Source of the DNA: Stutzerimonas nitrititolerans
GTDB taxonomy: Bacteria > Pseudomonadota > Gammaproteobacteria > Pseudomonadales > Pseudomonadaceae
DNA: 64,000 nt
Direction: 5' to 3'
Assembly: GCF_003696285.1 (NCBI RefSeq)
Contig: NZ_RFFL01000002.1
Span: forward strand, 1-64,000
Position numbers and translations under genes: made by a program. A model generated the notes under the pieces. It did not search any database, was not told the origin of the DNA, and saw only the letters and a program-made list of their open reading frames with translations. Below, one piece after another: positions 10,960 through 18,811 of this stretch (within the stretch, counting starts at the first letter, position 1; each line of letters starts with the position of its first letter).

Positions 10960-11015
10960 CTAGGGTCTGTTGCCGTTTCGTCGCGAGCCGCGTACGAAAC
11001 GGCAACAGACCCTAG
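10960..11015. mobile_element. Internally deleted derivative of the MITE at 8076-8344 (near-perfect palindrome)
   Basis: The 56-bp segment has two perfect 22-base inverted arms (from CTAGGGTCTG inward) around a 12-base centre. Its left 33 bases are the exact reverse complement of the right end of the 8076-8344 element, and its right 26 bases match that element's left end. It is therefore the same element, inverted and with about 210 interior bases missing. It sits between convergent coq7 and pgeF. The CTA at 11012-11014 is the TAG stop codon of pgeF on the minus strand. A hairpin this stable can plausibly terminate transcription in both directions. Confidence 0.85.
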
Positions 11016-11764
11016 CGGTTATCGGTCGCGCCATCCAGCCAGATCAGGCTGGCGAAACGCCCGGTGCGGGCGGCGCGTCGGTAAGAATAGAAGCGCGGAT
11101 CGTTGAAGGTGCAGAAACCACCACCATGGACTTCAACCAGTCCGATGGCGGCCAGGCGGATTCGCGCCAGCCGATAGAGATCGGCCATGAAACGCCCGGC
11201 ATTGTGACTCGGCCGAAAAGCCTCCGCCGCTGCCGCGCGCTGCGAAACGAAGGCCTCGCGCACCTCCGGCCCGACCTCGAAGGCCTCCGGCCCGATCGCC
11301 GGCCCGAGCCAGGCCAGCAACTGGTCACCAGGCGAGCCCAAGGCTTCGACCGTGGCTTCCAATACTCCACCCGCCAGCCCGCGCCAACCGGCATGGGCTG
11401 CCGCGACGCGCGTGCCGGCACGGTCACAGAACAGTACCGGTAGACAGTCGGCAGTCAGCACTGCACAGGCGATGCCCGGCTTATCGCTCCAGTTGGCATC
11501 GGCTACCTGAAGGCGCGATGGATCGGCCTGGACCACCTGGACGGAGTGCACCTGGCTCATCCACCCAGGCTGAACGCCCAGAATCTGCCGAAGGCGGCCG
11601 CGGTTCTCCGCCACGGCCTCCGGCGCATCGTCCACATGATCGCCGAGGTTGAAACTGTCGAAGGGTGGCTGGCTGATGCCGCCACTGCGTGTGGTCACGC
11701 AGGCACGGACCTGGGCGGGTGCCGGCCAGTCCGGGACGAGCCAATCGGCCGGCCAGCGCGTCAC
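11012..11764 (-). CDS. pgeF: Peptidoglycan editing factor PgeF (YfiH, multicopper polyphenol oxidase fold)
   Basis: Cytoplasmic metal-dependent amidase family shown in E. coli to remove wrongly built UDP-MurNAc-L-Ser precursors. The 250-residue protein carries the family ligands: HSVQVV, VLTADCLPVLFCD, AAAHAGWRG and the late GGFCTFNDPRFYSYRR segment. Its start overlaps the rluD stop by 4 bases, so rluD-pgeF form one operon. Its TAG stop lies inside the 56-bp palindromic element. Confidence 0.92.
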   Translation of the reverse strand: MTRWPADWLVPDWPAPAQVRACVTTRSGGISQPPFDSFNLGDHVDDAPEAVAENRGRLRQILGVQPGWMSQVHSVQVVQADPSRLQVADANWSDKPGIACAVLTADCLPVLFCDRAGTRVAAAHAGWRGLAGGVLEATVEALGSPGDQLLAWLGPAIGPEAFEVGPEVREAFVSQRAAAAEAFRPSHNAGRFMADLYRLARIRLAAIGLVEVHGGGFCTFNDPRFYSYRRAARTGRFASLIWLDGATDNR

Positions 11765-12735
11765 CCGACGAACGCCTCGCGGTCCTGCTGGAGTAATGTC
11801 AGCAACCAGACGAAATCATCGGTCAAGGGTGACTCCCACTTCAGCCGCTCACCCGTGACCGGGTGATCCAGCTCGAGAAAGCGTGCATGCAGCGCCTGGC
11901 GTGGAAACTCCCGCAGCGTTTGCACCAGCGTCGGGTTCGCCGCCGGCGGTATGCGAAAGCGTCCGCTGTAGAGCGGATCGCCCACCAGCGGGTAGCCAAG
12001 ATGACTCATGTGCACGCGGATCTGGTGGGTCCGCCCGGTTTCCAGCTTGACCCGCACGTGGGTATGCGAACGGAAGCGTTCCAGCACCCGATAGTGGCTG
12101 ACGGCCGGCTTGCCACCGTCCACAACGGCCATGCGCTGGCGTTGCTGGCCATGACGGCCGATGGGCGCGTCGACGGTGCCGCCGGTGATGATCACGCCGA
12201 TGACGATGGCTTCATAGATGCGGCTGACACTGCGCGCCTGCAGCTGCTCGACCAGACGCGTCTGCGCCTGCAGTGTCTTGGCCACCACCATCAGGCCGGT
12301 GGTGTCCTTGTCCAGCCGATGCACGATACCAGCGCGCGGCACGTTGATCAGGTCGGGCACGTGATGCAGCAAGGCATTGAGCAGCGTGCCATCCGCATGG
12401 CCCGCAGCCGGATGTACCACCAGCCCTGCGGGTTTGTTCAGTACCAGGATGTGTTCATCCTCGAAGACGATATCCAGCGGAATGTCCTGCGCCACCCACT
12501 CGCCCTGCGCCTGCTGCTCGGCCGACAGCTCGAGGACCGCCCCTGCGTGCACCGTATCGCGAGGGCGCAGCACCGCGCCGTCGACCGTGAGCAGGCCATC
12601 CTTTATCCAGGCGCTGAGGCGCGAGCGGGAGTGGTCGGAGAACAGCTGCGCCGCGACCTGGTCGAGACGCTGCCCGCCCAGCTCGAACGGCACCTCGGCG
12701 CGGAGTTGGATCGCCTGTGTATTGATTGTCGACAT
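11761..12735 (-). CDS. rluD: 23S rRNA pseudouridine(1911/1915/1917) synthase
   Basis: Converts uridines in helix 69 of 23S rRNA to pseudouridine. The 324-residue protein has an N-terminal S4 RNA-binding domain (RLDQVAAQLFSDHSRSRL), then the RluA-family catalytic core with the nucleophilic Asp in HRLDKDTTGLMVVAK, plus HQIRVHMSHLGYPLVGDP and the LHARFLEL segment. The ATG at 12735 gives the family length; earlier in-frame starts would add low-complexity sequence that does not resemble the family. It heads the rluD-pgeF operon and is divergent from bamD. Confidence 0.94.
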   Translation of the reverse strand: MSTINTQAIQLRAEVPFELGGQRLDQVAAQLFSDHSRSRLSAWIKDGLLTVDGAVLRPRDTVHAGAVLELSAEQQAQGEWVAQDIPLDIVFEDEHILVLNKPAGLVVHPAAGHADGTLLNALLHHVPDLINVPRAGIVHRLDKDTTGLMVVAKTLQAQTRLVEQLQARSVSRIYEAIVIGVIITGGTVDAPIGRHGQQRQRMAVVDGGKPAVSHYRVLERFRSHTHVRVKLETGRTHQIRVHMSHLGYPLVGDPLYSGRFRIPPAANPTLVQTLREFPRQALHARFLELDHPVTGERLKWESPLTDDFVWLLTLLQQDREAFVG

Positions 12736-13155
12736 AATTAGGGACGTTTTACCTTGGAAAGCGAAGCGCTCCGCTCCGTCGTTTGGCACAGGAGGTCGGC
12801 ATCTTCCCGAGCGCGCTCCGCGATTGCGCGCGGTGTCTTGCGAAACACCAGCCGCTGGGCTTTGCCATGCGGGCCGCCTGCCGATACGTTTCGCCGTTCG
12901 TTCGAGATAACCAGAACTCGCACCACTGACCTCGCTTGCGGCTTCATGACCCGGCTTCGGGGCTCGGCCTGTTGGTCCTGGCGTCGCGGCCGTCGATTCG
13001 ATCGCGTCGACCATTGCTTGCGAGGGGTGGAGCCTTTGGTTTCAGCTACACGCTTGTGTTTAAATACGGCGTCTTTGTCCCGGCGTGCCGGGGCGCTCAT
13101 CATAACAGGACGGCCTTGCGCGAGACAGCCAGCCGTCACAGGGACGCACGCCGCC
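12736..13155. other. 420-bp rluD-bamD intergenic region, no gene assigned
   Basis: Open frames cross this stretch on both strands but encode proline/arginine-rich sequence with no recognisable motif and no ribosome-binding site, as expected of high-GC shadow frames. A small hairpin CCCGGC-GT-GCCGGG lies at 13079-13092, and an AT-rich patch TGTTTAAATA precedes it. Those would suit a bamD promoter and leader, but nothing here identifies the promoters with certainty. Confidence 0.4.
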
Positions 13156-14148
13156 ATGCAAGTGAAACACCTGCTGCTGATCGCCATTTTCGCCCTTACC
13201 GCTGCCTGCTCATCCAACGAAACCATCAGCGAAAACCTGGGCGAAACGGAACTGTACCAGCAGGCGCAGGCCGATCTGGACAACAAGAGCTACACCAGCG
13301 CCATCACCAAGCTCAAGACGCTGGAGTCGCGCTACCCCTTCGGGCGCTTCGCCGAACAGGCACAGCTCGAACTGATCTACGCCTACTATCGCAACATGGA
13401 GCCCGAGGCGGCTCGCTCGTCGGCCGAGCGCTTCATCCGCCTGCATCCGCAGCATCCCAATGTCGACTACGCCTATTACCTCAAGGGCCTGGCCTCCTTC
13501 GATCAGGACCGTGGACTGCTGGCGCGCTTCCTGCCGCTGGACATGACCAAGCGTGACCCGGGTGCCGCCCGCGACTCGTTCAACGAATTCGCCCAGCTCA
13601 CCACGCGCTACCCCAACAGCCGCTATGCACCCGATGCCAAGGCGCGGATGGTCTATCTGCGCAACCTGCTGGCAGCCAACGAGATTCACGTGGCGCACTA
13701 CTACCTCAAGCGCCAGGCCTACGTCGCGGCCGCCAATCGTGGGCGCTACGTGGTGGAGAACTTCCAGGGCACGCCTTCGGTCGGTGACGGCCTCGCGGTG
13801 ATGACCGAGGCCTATCAGCGCCTGAAGCTGGACGACCTCGCCGCCAGCAGCCTCCAGACCCTGACACTCAACTATCCGGAGCACGCCAGCCTGGAGGACG
13901 GGAAGTTCGTACCGCTCGAACAGGAAGCGGACAACCGCGGCTGGCTGTCGCGCGCGACCCTGGGCCTGATCGAATCCGATGTCGAAACTCCCGACAGCTC
14001 GCGCGCCAACCGCGACGTGCTGCGCCAGTACGAAAATGCCGCGCAGGATCTGCCCGACGAACTGCGCCCCGTGCTCAAGGAAGCGGAGCAGGAGGAAAGC
14101 AACGAGCGATCCTGGTGGAGCTACCTGACCTTCGGCCTGTTCGACTGA
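13156..14148 (+). CDS. bamD: Outer membrane assembly lipoprotein BamD (ComL)
   Basis: Essential lipoprotein of the BAM complex that folds beta-barrel proteins into the outer membrane, acting on its periplasmic face. The 330-residue protein starts with a lipoprotein signal and a lipobox ending LTAAC (Cys near 17). It is followed by TPR-like helical repeats: [37 protein letters not shown] and [14 protein letters not shown]. It is longer than E. coli BamD (245 residues); the extra acidic C-terminal tail is usual for pseudomonads. The ATG at 13156 is chosen because it begins the signal peptide. Confidence 0.94.
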   Translation: MQVKHLLLIAIFALTAACSSNETISENLGETELYQQAQADLDNKSYTSAITKLKTLESRYPFGRFAEQAQLELIYAYYRNMEPEAARSSAERFIRLHPQHPNVDYAYYLKGLASFDQDRGLLARFLPLDMTKRDPGAARDSFNEFAQLTTRYPNSRYAPDAKARMVYLRNLLAANEIHVAHYYLKRQAYVAAANRGRYVVENFQGTPSVGDGLAVMTEAYQRLKLDDLAASSLQTLTLNYPEHASLEDGKFVPLEQEADNRGWLSRATLGLIESDVETPDSSRANRDVLRQYENAAQDLPDELRPVLKEAEQEESNERSWWSYLTFGLFD

Positions 14149-14237
14149 CAGAGCGGCGCCGTGCGGCATGATCCGATCCTCATGCCGCTCAGCCTTTCGG
14201 TCGCTGTCGCCACTCTGACCTAGCCAGGAAATCACCC

Positions 14238-14471
14238 ATGGGCCTGTTTCGTTTGCTGTTCTGGATCATTCTGATCGCCGCCGCCTTCTGGCTCTGGCGC
14301 CGAGTCATGCGCAAGGGCTCCAACAAGCAAGCCGCCCAGACGACGCTGCCCATGGTGCGCTGCGCCCAGTGCGGTGTTCACGTACCCCGCGCGCAGGCGC
14401 TGCAGAACCAGGATCGCTGGTATTGCAGCCGCGCCCATCTCGAACAGGACAGCCAGCCGGGTGGGCACTGA
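14238..14471 (+). CDS. Small membrane-anchored zinc-ribbon protein, PP0621 family
   Basis: Function unknown. The 77-residue protein has one N-terminal hydrophobic helix (LFRLLFWIILIAAAFWLW), a basic linker, then a probable metal-binding pair: CAQCGVHVP followed by WYCSRAH. This layout matches the PP0621-type proteins found just upstream of pilS in Pseudomonas. Its stop codon overlaps the GTG start of pilS, so the two are translationally coupled. Confidence 0.75.
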   Translation: MGLFRLLFWIILIAAAFWLWRRVMRKGSNKQAAQTTLPMVRCAQCGVHVPRAQALQNQDRWYCSRAHLEQDSQPGGH

Positions 14472-16059
14472 GAGCCTGGCGCTTCCGGGTTCCCAAGGGC
14501 AGCGCATCCTTCGCGTCTACCACCTCTATCGCATCGCGATCGGCCTGGCGCTGGTGCTGCTGATCAGCAGCGATCTGCATGACGATCTGATGCGCATGCG
14601 CAGCCCGGCGCTGTTCCACTACGGCGCCTGGCTCTACCTGATTCTCAACACCCTGATCGCCGTCCTGGCATACAAACCCAGGCAGGGGCTGCCCATTCTC
14701 AGCCTGGCGCTGATGGACGTGATCCTGCTTTCCGCGTTGTTCTATTTCGCCGGCGGCACCCCGAGCGGGATCGGCAACCTGCTGATCATCGCCGTGGCCA
14801 TCGCCAACATCCTGCTGCATGGCCGCATCGGCCTTCTCATCGCCGCTATCGCCGCCATCGGCCTGATCTACCTGACCTTCTACCTCAGCCTGGGTGATCC
14901 GGACGCCAGCCGCCAGTATCCCCAGGCCGCGGCACTGGGCACGCTGTGTTTCGCCGCGGCGCTGCTGGTCCAGGGGCTGAGCCGGCGCCTCAGGGTCAGT
15001 GAAGAACTGGCCCTGAGGCGCGCCGAGGAAGTCGCCAATCTGGAAGCGCTCAACGCGCTGATCCTGCAGCGCATGCGCACCGGGATCCTGGTGCTCGATT
15101 CGCGCCAACGTGTATTGCTCGCCAACCAGGGCGCCCTGGAGTTGCTGAGACAGGAATCGCTGGTCGGCGAGCGCCTGGCACCCCGCTGCCCGGAACTGCT
15201 CAAGGCCATGCAACGCTGGCGCGACAACCCGACCCTGCGCCCACAGAATCTCAAGGCGACAGCCGACGGGCCCGTCCTGCAACCCAGCTTCGCGGCCCTG
15301 CAGAACGGCGCAGAACAGAACGTGCTGGTGTTCCTCGAAGACATCTCGCAGATCGCTCAGAAGGCCCAGCAACTGAAGCTCGCGTCCCTCGGTCGCCTGA
15401 CCGCGAGCATCGCCCATGAGATCCGCAACCCGCTCGGCGCCATCAGCCACGCCGCGCAACTGCTGCAGGAATCCGACTCGCTCGATCAGAGCGATCAACG
15501 GCTGGCGCAGATCATCCAGGACCATTCGCGGCGAATGAACCTGGTCATCGAGAACGTGCTGCAGCTCTCACGTCGCCGGCAGGCCGAGCCGCAGCTGCTG
15601 GACCTGAAGTACTGGCTGCATCGCTTCGCCAGCGAGTTCCGCGGCGGCCTCGCCCCCAACCAGACGCTGCATCTGGAAACCATCGGCAGCTCGCTGCAGA
15701 CCCGCATGGACCCGAACCAGCTGATCCAGGTGCTGACCAACCTCGTCCAGAACGGCCTGCGCTACAGCGGCCAGACGCATGCACAGGCGCAGGTGTGGTT
15801 GCGCCTGTTTCGCGACACCGTCAGCGACCTGCCCGTGGTGGAGGTGATCGATGATGGCCCAGGCGTACCCGCCGAGCAGGAACAACTGGTTTTCGAACCC
15901 TTCTTCACCACCGAAAACAAGGGAACCGGCCTGGGACTCTATATCTCCCGCGAGCTGTGCGAGAGCAACCGGGCATGGCTCGATTACCGGAAGCGCGACG
16001 AACAGAGTGGCAGCTGCTTTCGCATCACCTTCGCCCACCCCCGCAAAAGGGCCGAATAA
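14461..16059 (+). CDS. pilS: Sensor histidine kinase PilS (type IV pilus regulation)
   Basis: Inner-membrane histidine kinase that controls phosphorylation of PilR and so transcription of the major pilin gene. The 532-residue protein (GTG start at 14461 overlapping the upstream stop) has six hydrophobic helices between about 15 and 170, then a PAS-like segment. The H-box is ASIAHEIRNPLGAISHA with the phospho-accepting His near 319, followed by an N-box (LVQNGLRYSG), IDDGPGVP and the GTGLGLYISRELCESN G-box. Length and sequence match PilS of P. aeruginosa closely. pilR follows 111 bases downstream. Confidence 0.93.
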   Translation: MGTESLALPGSQGQRILRVYHLYRIAIGLALVLLISSDLHDDLMRMRSPALFHYGAWLYLILNTLIAVLAYKPRQGLPILSLALMDVILLSALFYFAGGTPSGIGNLLIIAVAIANILLHGRIGLLIAAIAAIGLIYLTFYLSLGDPDASRQYPQAAALGTLCFAAALLVQGLSRRLRVSEELALRRAEEVANLEALNALILQRMRTGILVLDSRQRVLLANQGALELLRQESLVGERLAPRCPELLKAMQRWRDNPTLRPQNLKATADGPVLQPSFAALQNGAEQNVLVFLEDISQIAQKAQQLKLASLGRLTASIAHEIRNPLGAISHAAQLLQESDSLDQSDQRLAQIIQDHSRRMNLVIENVLQLSRRRQAEPQLLDLKYWLHRFASEFRGGLAPNQTLHLETIGSSLQTRMDPNQLIQVLTNLVQNGLRYSGQTHAQAQVWLRLFRDTVSDLPVVEVIDDGPGVPAEQEQLVFEPFFTTENKGTGLGLYISRELCESNRAWLDYRKRDEQSGSCFRITFAHPRKRAE

Positions 16060-16170
16060 CCACGGCAATGGTTCACACAACGGCGACACCTTCGGGTACA
16101 AAGAGCCGGTTCACGTTAAGATTGCGCGGAGCCGCCCTACCGCGGCACTGCCTAAATACAGAACCAGACC

Positions 16171-17511
16171 ATGACTGCCCGCCAGAAAGCGCTGATCATC
16201 GACGACGAACCGGACATCCGCGAGCTGCTGGAGATCACCCTCGGCCGGATGAAGCTGGACACCCGCAGCGCACGCAACCTCAAGGAGGCACGCGAGTGCC
16301 TCGCCCGTGAACACTACGACCTCTGCCTGACAGATATGCGCCTGCCCGACGGCTGCGGGCTGGAGCTGGTTCAGTTCATCCAGCGGAATTACCCGCAATT
16401 GCCGGTGGCCATGATCACGGCCTATGGCAGCCTGGATACGGCGATCAGCGCACTGAAGGCCGGGGCCTTCGATTTTCTCACCAAGCCGGTCGACCTGGGC
16501 CGACTCCGCGAGCTGGTCAGCACCGCGCTGCGGTTGCGCGCCTCTGGTCCGGAGGAGCTACCGGTGGATGGTCGGTTGCTGGGCGTATCGCCGCCCATGG
16601 CCACGCTGCGCAAGCAGATCGGTAAGCTGGCGCGCAGCCAGGCTCCGGTCTACATCAGCGGCGAATCGGGCAGCGGCAAGGAGCTGGTTGCCCACCTGAT
16701 CCACGAGCAGGGCCCCCGTGGCGAGCGCCCTTTCGTACCGGTCAACTGCGGCGCCATCCCCTCGGAACTGATGGAAAGCGAATTCTTCGGCCACAAGAAA
16801 GGCAGCTTCACCGGCGCCATCGAAGACAAGCAGGGCCTCTTCCAGGCGGCCAATGGCGGCACGCTGTTCCTCGACGAAGTGGCCGACCTGCCACTGCCGA
16901 TGCAGGTCAAGCTGCTGCGCGCAATCCAGGAGAAGGCGGTTCGTGCGGTCGGCGGCGCAGTGGAAATCGCAGTGGATGTACGCATCCTCTGCGCAACCCA
17001 CAAGGACTTGGCAAGCGAGGTCGCCGCCGGACGCTTCCGCCAGGATCTGTACTACCGCCTGAACGTCATCGAGCTTCGCGTACCACCCCTGCGCGAGCGT
17101 CGTGAAGACATCGCCCTGCTGGCCGACAACATGCTGCGCCGGCTGGCCCAGGAATGCGGCGACAGCCCGGCCCGGCTACAGCCGGAAGCGCTTGCCAAGC
17201 TGCAGAGCTACCGTTTTCCAGGCAACGTTCGCGAGCTGGAAAACATGCTGGAACGGGCCTATACGCTGTGCGAAGGCGACGCCATCAAGGCCAGCGACCT
17301 GCGCCTGGCCGATGCGCCGGGCGCAACGGACGGCGGCGACGCCAGCCTGGCGCAGATCGACAATCTCGAAGACCACCTGGAAGAAGTCGAGCGCAAGCTG
17401 ATCATGCAGGCACTCGAAGAAACCCGCTGGAACCGCACCGCCGCGGCACAGCGGCTGGGATTGTCATTTCGCTCGATGCGCTACCGCCTGAAGAAGCTCG
17501 GGCTGGACTGA
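16171..17511 (+). CDS. pilR: Sigma-54-dependent response regulator PilR
   Basis: NtrC-type activator that, once phosphorylated by PilS, drives RpoN-dependent pilA transcription. The 446-residue protein has a receiver domain (acidic pair DD at 11-12, phospho-acceptor D55 in CLTDMRLPD, TAYG, LTKP Lys), a sigma-54 AAA+ domain with Walker A GESGSGKE at about 165-172, the sigma-54 contact loop GSFTGA at about 211 (GAFTGA is more common), and FRQDLYYRLNV. It ends with a Fis-type HTH (RTAAAQRLGLSFRSMRYRLKK). No pilin gene is in the window. Confidence 0.94.
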   Translation: MTARQKALIIDDEPDIRELLEITLGRMKLDTRSARNLKEARECLAREHYDLCLTDMRLPDGCGLELVQFIQRNYPQLPVAMITAYGSLDTAISALKAGAFDFLTKPVDLGRLRELVSTALRLRASGPEELPVDGRLLGVSPPMATLRKQIGKLARSQAPVYISGESGSGKELVAHLIHEQGPRGERPFVPVNCGAIPSELMESEFFGHKKGSFTGAIEDKQGLFQAANGGTLFLDEVADLPLPMQVKLLRAIQEKAVRAVGGAVEIAVDVRILCATHKDLASEVAAGRFRQDLYYRLNVIELRVPPLRERREDIALLADNMLRRLAQECGDSPARLQPEALAKLQSYRFPGNVRELENMLERAYTLCEGDAIKASDLRLADAPGATDGGDASLAQIDNLEDHLEEVERKLIMQALEETRWNRTAAAQRLGLSFRSMRYRLKKLGLD

Positions 17512-17546
17512 TCGCCATGACAGCGACCAGCCCTCCTCGCACCTGA

Positions 17547-18608
17547 TCACCCCTGCGACAGCAGGTTCCGCAGATCGATGATTCCGGCATTGGCCCGGGA
17601 AATGTAATTGGCCATCACCAGCGAGTGGTTGGCCAGCACGCCATAGCCGCTGCCATTGAGCACCATCGGGCTCCACAGCGGCTCCTGCGCAGCCTCCAGT
17701 TCACGAATGATCTGCCGAACGCTGACGGTGGCATTCTTCTTGGCCAGCACATCGGCGAAGTCCACTTCGATGGCACGCAACAGGTGGGACAGGGCCCAGG
17801 CCTGGCCGCGCGCCTCGTAGAAGACGTTGTCGATCTGCAGCCAGGGCGTCTCCATCCGCCGCTCCTCGACCTCCGGCACCACACCTTCGTTCACCATCTC
17901 CGGCGTGGCATTGCTGTCCAGCCGCACACGACCAACGCTGGCCGACAGGCGCTGCGACAGCGAGCCCAGGCGGGTCGCGGTGTCGCCGAGCCAGTTGTTC
18001 AGGTTGTCGGCACGCGCATAGAATTGCGCCTTGGGCGCCGGATCGCTCAAGCGCTCCAGATAGCGGTCGAGAAAACGGATGCCGTTGCGGTACTCGGTTT
18101 CGGTCGCCGGCAGCACCCAGCTGCGATTGTCGAAGTTGAACAGCGGCTCCCCCTTGGCCAGATCGGGATCCTCGGTGGATTGCGATTGCGAGCGGGCGAA
18201 ATCCTTGCGCAACGCCCGACTCAGATCGCGTACCTGCACCAGCACGCCGTATTCCCAGCTGGGCATGTTGTCCAGCCACAGCCCTGGCGGCGCGATGTCG
18301 TTGGTCAGGTAGCCACCCGGCTTGTCCAGCAGTGTACTGACGACACGCTTGAGGGTTTCCACTGTGGTATAGCCCCTGACGATCTGTCGCTGCGAGCCTT
18401 CGGCAGCCTCGCGAACATGCTGCTGCACCGGGAACAGGTCGGGTTCACGACTCCAGTACCAGCCGATGACCAGCACCACCAGCAGATAAAGACCGATCAC
18501 CACGGCCAGGGTAAGCAGCAGCGGATTGCGCCCGTTCGTTCCGACAGTCGTGGCACTTCCCGAGGGGCCGAGGCGCCTGAAGCGATTCTTCCAGTCCAGC
18601 ATTGGCAT
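17547..18608 (-). CDS. DUF2333 family inner-membrane protein
   Basis: Function unknown. The 353-residue protein has one N-terminal membrane helix (LLTLAVVIGLYLLVVLVIGWYW, about 32-53) after a short basic cytoplasmic segment. The rest is a soluble, probably periplasmic domain rich in helices, with PGGYLTNDIAPPGLWLDNMP and SRALRKDFARSQSQS. No catalytic motif is recognised. The ATG at 18608 follows AAGGACAC. It converges with pilR and is divergent from the diguanylate cyclase gene; the latter neighbourhood (DUF2333, cyclase, chemoreceptor) resembles the PA4842-PA4844 region of P. aeruginosa, from memory. Confidence 0.8.
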   Translation of the reverse strand: MPMLDWKNRFRRLGPSGSATTVGTNGRNPLLLTLAVVIGLYLLVVLVIGWYWSREPDLFPVQQHVREAAEGSQRQIVRGYTTVETLKRVVSTLLDKPGGYLTNDIAPPGLWLDNMPSWEYGVLVQVRDLSRALRKDFARSQSQSTEDPDLAKGEPLFNFDNRSWVLPATETEYRNGIRFLDRYLERLSDPAPKAQFYARADNLNNWLGDTATRLGSLSQRLSASVGRVRLDSNATPEMVNEGVVPEVEERRMETPWLQIDNVFYEARGQAWALSHLLRAIEVDFADVLAKKNATVSVRQIIRELEAAQEPLWSPMVLNGSGYGVLANHSLVMANYISRANAGIIDLRNLLSQG

Positions 18609-18771
18609 GTGTCCTTCTCGATTTCAAAGGTTCGACCGCCTGACACCATGAGCGTTGCGGCAGGTGTTTCACTATAACGCAGGCGCCAGAGGCTCAGTGG
18701 CATATTGAGAACTGGCCCGCATGACGGCCCTGCCGGTCTTCCGCATCGGTGATAGCATGCAGCCATGACCA

Positions 18772-18792
18772 CGCCTCCTCCGGGAGGAGGCG
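18772..18792. promoter_or_regulatory. Perfect 10-bp-arm palindrome in the leader of the diguanylate cyclase gene
   Basis: The 21-base segment folds as ten-base arms (CGCCTCCTCC with its complement) around one base, 19 bases before the ATG at 18812. One arm is Shine-Dalgarno-like (GGAGGAGG) and the other anti-Shine-Dalgarno-like. The real ribosome-binding site is probably AGGAAG at 18797-18802, just downstream. It may be an operator or an RNA hairpin affecting initiation. Confidence 0.5.
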
Positions 18793-18811
18793 CGCCAGGA
18801 AGACCCCGAGA

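Noticed and set aside
12754-13155. N-terminal extension of bamD to 12754
   Set aside because: The extra 134 residues are arginine-rich and would bury the lipoprotein signal that starts at 13156.
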